Origin: Microthyrium microscopicum
Lineage: Eukaryota > Ascomycota > Dothideomycetes > Microthyriales > Microthyriaceae
NCBI GenBank assembly: GCA_010405405.1
Contig: MU004237.1
Location: 1,499,345-1,563,344 of the forward strand
Length of the DNA stretch: 64,000 bases
Direction: 5' to 3'
Made by a program: the position numbers and the translations under genes. Within the stretch, counting starts at the first letter, position 1. Each line of letters begins with the position of its first letter. Under the pieces are notes generated by a model. It was not told the DNA's origin. It was given only the letters and a program-made list of their open reading frames with translations, and ran no database searches. This document shows, one piece after another, positions 56,352 through 64,000 of the stretch.

Positions 56352-57435
56352 TCATCCCAGCAACGCATCCCTCTCTCCTGCCCTTCCCGCCTCCAACTCC
56401 TCTCTACTCCGCCTAACCTTCCGCCAAACCAGATAAACATACATCTGCACACCCGCATAAGCCTCCAAACTAACAAACGGCCATCCAACCGTCCCATACC
56501 ACCAGATATGCCTTGGAAAGGGGATGGTCAAATCCGCTGGGAATGGAAGTCCCCAATTTTGTCTCGGCACGGGTACGCGAGCCAGCCATAGAAGACCTGC
56601 GATGCTGAATATTACTGCTTGGAGGACTGCGGTTTGTCAGCTTTCTCTTTACTCTCTCTATCTCTTCGAGTGTGATATCTTACCAAGTCCAATCGTCGAA
56701 AGCGCCCCAGCATCTCCCAGCGCACGTGTTGTAGATGTTTGCTGGACTGCGGCGTATAAGAGCATCATTTGCATGAACGGAGTTGCCAGGGCGTAGAGGG
56801 GGAATGGTAGGGGAAACAAGGCAGTTAGACAAAGTAGGTGGGCAAATAGTGTGATGCCTAGGGTCATGATGAGGAAGGTTATTAGGAAGAGCGTCACGTC
56901 GGAGCGTGGTGTCGGGGGACGGGGGATGCAGAGGAGTATGCTGGTTTCGTCAGTGAAATTTTGCATGGGAATAAGAGTTTGGAGAGGAGGAGGAAGTATC
57001 TGGCATGAACGCGTAAAGTATGCTATATGGATTTGAGGCAGTACGGTGTTTTAGAACTTACAGGCCCGATATACCGAGAAACGCGACGAGAAGGTGAACG
57101 AAGTCAATGTATGGTGTTGGTGAGAGAAGGATTATGCCTTGATTTCGGTGAAGGAGCCCAATGGAAAATAGCGTAAGGTGGTGAGTTGCCGGTATGGCCA
57201 GGTAGTATAGCCAATCGCTGTCAATGGGAGGTTGATTTATACTTTATGGGCAGACTTACATAGTTCAATGATATGCCATAACGATCTTCCCGTGAAATGA
57301 GCTTTTGATATTGTGGGATGAATGACAACGCTAGCAGAACCGCAACGATTCTATGATATGTAAGCAGTTCTCGTACATCCGTAATGAGGAATCAATGGCT
57401 GACGTTGCGGTTATGGTACTAATATCTTTGTCCAT
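56352..57435 (-). CDS. PQ-loop-like integral membrane protein, with one unresolved frame break
   Basis: Five exons can be recognised: 57435-57404, 57350-57260, 57217-57062, 56940-56684 and 56627-56352. They carry IVAVLLALSFIPQYQKLISR with the PQ dipeptide and RYGISLNY typical of PQ-loop proteins. WLYYLAIPATHHLTLFSIGL, a helix ending LVAFLGISG, DVTLFLITFLIMTLGITLF and the C-terminal WPFVSLEAYAGVQMYVYLVW follow. The protein should have about seven membrane helices and around 270 residues. Summed exon length is one base over a multiple of three. The break lies at the second-to-third exon junction (donor at 57259, acceptor ending at 57218), where the flanking frames differ by one base. This may be a sequence error or a real mutation. 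Function is unknown; relatives transport amino acids or act as receptors. Confidence 0.65.
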
Positions 57436-58247
57436 GGTGGTGCTAGTTTGCGTCTAGTTTATCCAAGTTTCGAGGCTTCCTGATCATTCGGTGTCAGTAA
57501 TGACCCTTTAACTGAGCTGGGTTCGAATTGTATTGAATAATGAAGCTGTGACTATCAAGGGTTTCTTACATTCATTGGCTCTCAAGCATCATGAACACTA
57601 TGGCCAATGTATGGTAGAAAAGCATGTGCATATAGAGTAGGCAGCCGCACAACTGTGCCGCACGATCTTCGAAGGATCAATACCCTATCAAGATGTTGCA
57701 CGAACCTGGAAATTCGTACCAAGCAGTTTCAATAGCTTGCGAACGGGGAAATTCAATCCCAGGACTCACTGTTTAATTGCTTTGCCAACGAGATAGGCTC
57801 CCCCTTCCCTGTTCTGCTGTCAACAAATATAGAAGAGCATTTGGAAGAATCTACAACGCAAGAATTGGGGTTGCCAGGCGAATTCAGAAATGATTCGGCG
57901 AGCATTCAACCATTGAAGACTAGATACTACCATGTGAAATCTCATTAGACACATATTACAAAACGCCTTTATTGTCCCATATCCATTTGTCTTTCGCATC
58001 TAGCACTAAGTAAACACATTAAACCCCTATATCGTTGTACAGACCTGGCACCACCTTAAACCTCAGTCCCTGTACAATTTTGCGCCTCCTTTTGATCAAG
58101 CCGCACCCAATAAAAAATATCCCAGCGTCTAACTTTCTTCACTGCAAACCAAAACTCGCTCATGTGAAAGGTGTGCAGTGATTCTATGCCCAGGTCGATA
58201 TGTTCCGTACTCAAGATGAAAGAGCACACAGTTCACTCCGAACGGCG
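57436..58247. other. Intergenic region of about 0.8 kb
   Basis: It holds the promoter of the membrane-protein gene and the 3' flank of the Whi2-like gene. No gene is recognised. Confidence 0.5.
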
Positions 58248-59938
58248 CTAGCGGAGGCCAATAACGCTCTGCGTAAAGTTAGCAGGCTAATACCTTATAG
58301 AAGTGGATGAAAGATACCATTTCTAGCGTCCAGACTCTGCGGATCCAGACTTTCAGTTTGCCTTCAACGCCTTCCACGTTCTCCAGCTCAACACCTTCCC
58401 ACCAGCACCTGCGGGCCGGTTTTCGCCAGAACAGCAGGAGCTTTTGGGCCATGCTCACAGCAGGATTGTTAGCATTATTGGCGTCGGGTGCGCCGCGAAT
58501 GTCGGTGCGTAGGCGAGCGAGTGCGATACTACAGATAACAGCTTTATTTGGCTCGCTGGCACGATGACCCCAACGATCTTCTCGGTTGAATCCACTGCTG
58601 ATGGTCAGTTAGATATTTTGAGCGATGGACTAGACATACCCAGCTGTAAGCATTTCAATAAGATGTTGCTCCGTCGTGCCCGGTTCTTCGCTCTTTCGAA
58701 GGCCGGAAAAGATGCCATCTTGTCTCAGTAGTGCTCGACCGGCAGCGCGCTTGACCTCGAGCATTTCCTGTGGTTCGATATCGCGCTTTGGTGGAATGGC
58801 GTAAAAGTCCAGATCCTCTCGAAGGACGATGATACCTGCTCGATCTTGAAGCATGTCTCTTGCAGAGCCAGCCATGGGCTCAATTGGTACCGCCTCTGGA
58901 GCATGTTCACCATTTTCACTAGGTGGTGCAGATCCTGATGCTGGGATAGTGGCAGCTACATGACGAAAGAATTCGAGCATGTATTGTAAGGAATCGGGAT
59001 CATACTGGGAAAAATAACACATGTCAGATATATATAAAGTGGTGTTGGAAAGTACAGTTTGAATATGCCGAATGGCGCGAACAGAAGAGGAACGAGCTTG
59101 AGTAACAGTGGAGAGGGTACTAACGTCTACTGGGTATACATCGCCATCATATGTGCTCATATGGCCTTCAGGTAGAAGGCCATTGGGGAATAATGATAAT
59201 AGGACGAATTCAGGTAGTGTAAGGAGTTCATCACGAGAAAGTGTAAACTTTGTTCCTCTGTATTAGGTTAGTAAGGATACATTACTATATCCCAAGGGTT
59301 TTACCGAAGATCGAGGGTGATATTTTCATCTGAACCGCCTACTATAATTAGCAACTTTTCAGACATGGTTTTAAGGATCGCATACCTGCAAGAGTCGATA
59401 TGGGCGCGCCTACACCAGCACTTTGTGAAACTTGAGTAATGATACTCGCTGGACCACCTGCTGAGGCCATAATGTATGATAAGCCTTTTATTGGACTATC
59501 GCCTTCTGTATACGGAGGTGGTGGTTCTCCGTCGTCGAGATCTTTGCTAGGATCCTTGTTGTCGCGAGGAAGTGCAGCCTTGGTATCTGCAACAGTTGAA
59601 GCGCTTGCGGCAGCGGCGGCGGCGGCAGCAGCAGCAGCTGAAGAAGAAGACTGAGGACCAGAAGTAGCGGCAGTAAAGTCGGGGAGAGGTTCGGGCTCTT
59701 CGTCTACTTCGTCTTCGTAGGTCGGGAAAACGGGAAGTGTATGAGTTGACGAGGCCTTGCTTCGAGAGGCAGCGATAAAAGCAGACTCTGGAGTAGAAAA
59801 GAGTGAAGAGAACGAGGGTGGGGCGAGTTCGATCTCAATGTGATCAGGATCTGGCGAAGCTGGTGTGATTGGGAGAGAGGGGGTTGGAGGAGTAGGAGGT
59901 GCGGTATCACCGCGACTTGAAGCTCGTGAGCCCGACAA
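58248..59938 (-). CDS. Whi2-like BTB/POZ-fold growth regulator, 5' end unresolved
   Basis: Exons 59938-59386, 59338-59305, 59257-59125, 59004-58640, 58594-58318 and 58268-58248 give at least 460 residues. A low-complexity N-terminal part with a 12-alanine run and PPPPYTEG leads to GLSYIMASAGGPASIITQV. A BTB/KCTD-type domain follows, split over four exons: SDENITLDLR, GTKFTLSRDELLTLPEFVLL, YDPDSLQYMLEFFRHVA and GIIVLREDLDFYAIPPK. The C-terminus has KLLLFWRKPARRCWWEGVEL and ends in a 7-codon exon (SVIGLR). In yeast Whi2 acts with the phosphatase Psr1 in stress response and nutrient signalling. The frame begins at a TTG just after an in-frame TAA, so a 5' exon with the ATG is missing from the model. 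A 120-bp intron (59005-59124) has no in-frame stop. Confidence 0.82.
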
Positions 59939-61234
59939 TTTGGTGGTTTAGGATCGCGTCTAAGAAATAATATTGGCGATGAGGCCGTTTGGGAGCGGTG
60001 AAAGCGAAGGGTTGCAAAATGGAGGGCGATTGACGCTTAGACTTGGTGGAGTTCTAGGACCGCATTGAGGGGAGCAGACTCGAGAGGGTATTGAGGGCAA
60101 GATGTATGAAGGGAGAAGAGTTGAGACAGAAGATTGAAGGACCAGAAGTGCTAGAGGAGAGAAAAGGAGGAGTAGAGGGCCAAAATGCAGGTATGGAGGG
60201 TATGGTTGGAGATGTTTGGTTGGGGCGGTCTGTGATGCAGTAGTGGTTGGAGTTGCAGACTCAGTGGAGAGGTCACTCAGTGCCAAGTACTCCATAGGTG
60301 CCGGGGTGGTGGACTGTGGTTTACATCAGGATCCAGTGGCAGGGGGCAGCCGACCATCTGGGCAAGACCAACAGACAACAGAGTCCATTGCACCTGCCAC
60401 CCTGGTCGCCTCGCGCCTGCTTCTTCTAATTGTGGGCTGGGCCGCACCTTCTTCAACCAGTCGGGGCTCTCTGCTGCTCCTTCCACCGCTGTAAAGTGCT
60501 GAATTATCAGACAAGCGACCAATGGCGGTGCAGATCCCAGCGCCTAGATCTAGAGCCGCTTCCATTTTTAGCTTAGCCGCTTCAACATCAAAGTCCATCT
60601 CGTTGATACCCACAACCAATTTCCATACCTTTTCGCAAAAGTCCAGCATTAATCCTTCAGCTTAGAAATGGTCCTCTTTATATTCTTGGGCATGAAAACC
60701 GGTTTCAGTACCTTCAGATCTTCAGTCAGAAACATATCAGATTGAAGGAAGTATGCTGAGCAGGACTAAGACACATTCTGACACAAAATCAGCAATCTAG
60801 ATCAATTGATGGCCTCTGCTGGACAAGGTGTAAGAAATGAAGTTGTCTCCGTTATACACACTTTGCTTGGATCTTAGCACTTCTTTGATAAGAGATCGGA
60901 AGCTTATAGATCTAAATTGCATTCACGATTTCACAAGCTTTCAAGTCTGCCAAATTCGAAGACCTGAGACATTATGGAATGTGTCAATCATACGTACTAT
61001 TTGAATCTGTGAATTGTTCATGCTCCTTGTAAAGAGATTTCAATCAGCCATCAATTGTACAAATAATATTTGGCTCAGCCTAATTGCTTACTTTCGGTAT
61101 AAACTTCAACCAGCAGGGGCAAATTCGCGGGGCTCAAAATACATCTCAACACCAAAATTCCCCATCACCATATCCCCCACGCCACCATTACTCTGCCTTC
61201 CTTCATTCCTTGGTTCCACACCCTCCAAGCAATC
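59939..61234. other. Intergenic region of about 1.3 kb between divergent Whi2-like and gcn20 genes
   Basis: It probably contains the missing 5' exon of the Whi2-like gene. A minus-strand frame at 60326-60649 (107 residues from a true ATG, helical N-terminus) has no recognised homologue and is left uncalled. Confidence 0.45.
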
Positions 61235-63539
61235 ATGGAGTCCCAAATAAAGGCTAAATTCCCAACCGTCGACCCTCTCATCTCTGAATACTCCGCCGGC
61301 TACCTGTCCCACGCCGCCCAAGCAGCCTCAGACGAACCAGACTCCGCACCCCTCGACGAAGCTCTCGACTCCATATCCGCCCTTCTCCTCTCAGCCAGCG
61401 GCGATTCATCACCCAGCAATGAGACGAAAGTGCGCACCCTGGTGCAAAGTCTCGTCGATACATTAAATGCCGCCAACAATGCCAACGGGAACGGTGTGAA
61501 TGGCGAGAGAAGTCACCATGGAGCACGCAAACTCGACCAGACAATCCATGTTGCTAGTCAGCGAAATATGAGCTCCACCATGGGTTTGCTGGGCGCATCC
61601 GTGGATCTGGAAAGTGCAGCGGGCAGGAAGGTGGAGAGTCAAGTCGATCGGAAGAAATTGGAGAAGGCGGAGCGAAAGATTAGGGCGAAGCAGGATAGGA
61701 AGGTTATGAAGAACGTGGAGTATGAGGCTAGTAGGTTGTTGAACCAGCCGAATGAGACTCAAAGTTATGAAGAATTTTATATGGCTGTCAATCCGCTGCA
61801 GTTGGGTTCAGATGGCCAGAAGAGCAAAGACATCAAGGTTGATACCTTTGATGTGTCAATTGGTGGGAAGCGTATTTTGTCAGATACGAGTTTGACGTTG
61901 GCGTATGGACGACGGTATGGTTTGGTGGGTCAGAACGGTATTGGTAAATCTACGTTGTTGAGGGCGTTGAGTCGCAGAGAGATTGCTATTCCTACGCATA
62001 TCTCAATTCTGCATGTGGAGCAAGAGGTATGGGATCATGATCACTTTGATGGTATGAAACTGATTTCTTCAGATTATGGGCGACGATACTCCGGCTATAC
62101 AGGCTGTGCTTGATGCAGATGTCTGGCTAAAGCATCTACTCCGCGAACAAGAGAAGATCACCCAGGAGTTGAATGCGCTTGAGAAGCAGCGAGCGACTCT
62201 CGCTGATACTTCTGGTGATGCTGTCCGGCTCGATCAACAGAGAGAAGGTCTCGATACTACACTCAGCGATATTCAAGGAAAGCTTGCCGAAATGGACTCG
62301 GACAAGGCCGAATCAAGAGCAGCTAGCATATTGTTTGGTTTAGGTTTCTCGCAAGAAACTCAGCAGAACCCTACCAAGAGCTTCTCTGGTGGTTGGCGTA
62401 TGAGATTGGCCCTTGCTAGAGCGCTATTCTGTGAGCCAGATCTACTACTGCTCGATGAACCTTCCAACAATCTCGATTTGCCTAGTGTAGGCTGGCTAGG
62501 AAACTATCTCCAAACATACCCAAACACCTTACTCGTAGTTTCTCACGACCGAGCTTTCTTGAACGAAGTGGCCACCGACATCATCCACCAACACTCAGAA
62601 CGTCTCGACTACTACAAAGGAGCAAACTTCGACTCTTTCTATGCCACTCGAGAAGAGCGCCGCAAAGTCGCCAAACGCGAATACGAGAAACAAATGGGCG
62701 AGCGAGCCCATCTCCAAGCCTTCATCGACAAATTCCGCTACAACGCCGCCAAATCCTCCGAAGCTCAATCCCGCATCAAAAAGCTAGAAAAGATGCCCGT
62801 CCTCCAAGCCCCAGAAGCCGAGTACAGTGTCAAATTCCGTTTCCCTGAAGTCGAAAAACTATCACCACCTATCATCCAAATGAGCAATGTAACATTCGGC
62901 TACACCAAAGATAAACTCCTCCTCAACCACGTCGATTTAGACGTTCAACTCGACTCCCGTATCGGCATCGTCGGTCCCAACGGTGCAGGTAAAACCACCG
63001 CTCTTAAACTCCTCATCCAGCAACTCTCACCCTCCTCTGGCCTGATATCACAGCACTCCCGTCTAAGAGTCGGCTACTTCACACAGCACCACATCGACGG
63101 TCTCGACCTAAACATGTCCGCCGTATCCTTCATGGCCCAAAGGTTCCCCGGCAAAACAGACGAAGAATATCGCCGCCATCTCGGCGCTTTCGGCATCACC
63201 GGTATGACTGGCCTTCAAAAGATGGAACTCCTATCCGGTGGTCAAAAGTCTCGTGTAGCATTCGCCTGTCTGTCAAGTACGAATCCCCATATTCTAGTGC
63301 TAGACGAACCGTCTAATCATTTGGATATCGAGGCACTGGATGCGCTAAGTGAGGCACTTAATCTGTTTGAGGGAGGCGTGTTGATGGTTAGTCACGATGT
63401 TACTGTGCTGCAGAAAGTGTGTACTAGTTTGTGGGTTTGTGATAATGGGACGATTGAGCATTTTGATGGAACGGTCAATGATTATAAGAAGAGGATTTTG
63501 GCGCAGGCCGGGGATAGTGGTGTTGTGCAGAAACATTAG
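61235..63539 (+). CDS. gcn20: ABCF protein Gcn20, translation regulator
   Basis: Exons 61235-62026 and 62073-63539 encode 752 residues. The 46-bp intron joins HVEQE to IMGDDTPAIQAVL. The N-terminal 200 residues correspond to the Gcn1-binding part. Two ABC cassettes follow. The first has GQNGIGKSTLLRAL near residue 231, FSGGWRMRLALARALF and LLLLDEPSNNLDLPS. The second has GPNGAGKTTALKLL near 564, LSGGQKSRVAFA and LVLDEPSNHLDIE. No membrane helices are present, as expected for ABCF proteins. With Gcn1 on ribosomes, Gcn20 helps uncharged tRNA activate the kinase Gcn2 under amino-acid starvation. Both ATPase sites look intact. Confidence 0.95.
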
Positions 63540-64000
63540 ACACGAAGATAGCATTGAACATGATGTCTGGCACGACAATTCTTTGATTTTAAAGGCTCTA
63601 GTTCTTGGATGTAGAGTGACTTGAACGCTTGTGGGGTTGAAGAATATGAGGGAAACAGAGCAGCCACTCTTGAAGAGTTGTTATGGTAGTCATTGTATTC
63701 AATGGGAATATATTCGTCCACACAGTTCTCTTACTTTGATACCAGAGAGGCTCTCAAGGCTGTGGATTTTGGCAAAAACATAAAAGAAGTGCCAAAAAAA
63801 AGCAAAAACCGGCCTCGGATACTCTCAACTTACTTCTCAGTCATTATCTGTCCAAAAACTCAAGATAGAAAATCTAAAATCTCCCAATTGAGCATGTGAC
63901 CTTTCGATGTGGTGGTCATCCAAAAGAGGAAATTCACGATAATTAATTCAACAAAAAATACAACCTTAGCTCCGACGAGCTAAGATTGTAATAAAAGCGT
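63540..64000. other. 3' flank of gcn20 to the window end
   Basis: About 460 bp without a supported gene. Adenine-rich stretches occur near 63795 and 63953. Confidence 0.5.

Noticed and set aside
57511-57540. GGGTTCGAATTGT resembling a tRNA T-arm
   Set aside because: No matching acceptor stem, D-arm or anticodon arm could be built around it.
59590-59650. GCN-type trinucleotide run as a possible repeat element
   Set aside because: It is in frame and encodes a polyalanine tract in the Whi2-like protein.
60326-60649. Minus-strand open frame of 107 codons between the Whi2-like gene and gcn20
   Set aside because: It starts with ATG but has no recognised homology and a low-complexity tail; kept only as a remark in the intergenic entry.
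1-64000. CRISPR arrays, prokaryotic operons or a secondary-metabolite cluster
   Set aside because: No regular spacer arrays; the genes are intron-rich and fungal; the single MFS transporter has no synthase, P450 or regulator beside it.

Overview
The window is nuclear DNA from a filamentous ascomycete (Pezizomycotina). Most genes carry several short introns of about 38-140 bp with GTRNGT-type donors, RCTRAC-like branch sites and AG acceptors. The protein families fit the group: CFEM membrane protein, PIR cell-wall protein, GH76 mannanase, CE8 pectinesterase, HET-domain relic and CorA-like transporter. I cannot name the species. A plant-associated lifestyle is a weak inference from the pectinesterase and small secreted proteins. 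Exon boundaries were assigned by eye from splice signals, reading-frame continuity and conserved motifs; summed exon lengths are multiples of three in every model offered as intact.

Layout. 0.3-10.3 kb: a MITE-like element, a small secreted cysteine-rich protein, a secreted alpha/beta hydrolase, the RSC subunit Sfh1, a PIR-type wall protein and a pectinesterase. 10.6-18.4 kb: a four-exon hsp10 gene that is easily missed, a long TilS-like tRNA lysidine synthetase divergent from it across a promoter with a perfect heat-shock element, a mitochondrial-type fungal protein and a secreted SGNH esterase. 18.5-24.6 kb: accessory DNA with a small LTR (TRIM-like) element, a CFEM membrane protein, a frame-broken copy of the GINS subunit psf2 and a CorA-like protein. 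25.5-29 kb: two doubtful small genes and a DHA1-type MFS transporter. 30-43.2 kb: meiotic msh5, a PLP aminotransferase with a leader-like N-terminus, sphingosine kinase, V-ATPase subunit H and Dis3/Rrp44. 43.9-45.6 kb: a decayed HET gene. 45.7-54.7 kb: verprolin, a mitochondrial membrane protein, a tandem FolB-domain protein, a family X DNA polymerase and a GH76 enzyme. 55.7-63.5 kb: a relic of a ubiquitin-like-domain gene, a PQ-loop-like membrane protein, a Whi2-like BTB protein and the ABCF protein Gcn20.

The genes do not form one pathway. The intact core is housekeeping: chromatin, tRNA modification, RNA decay, proton pumping, lipid signalling, actin, DNA repair and translation control. 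It is interspersed with secreted or wall proteins and short stretches of mobile or decayed DNA. I see no gene cluster or clearly new system. The most useful oddities are the TRIM-like element with identical LTRs, the broken psf2, two consecutive GC-AG introns in msh5, an exitron-like segment in the FolB gene, and the hsp10 architecture.
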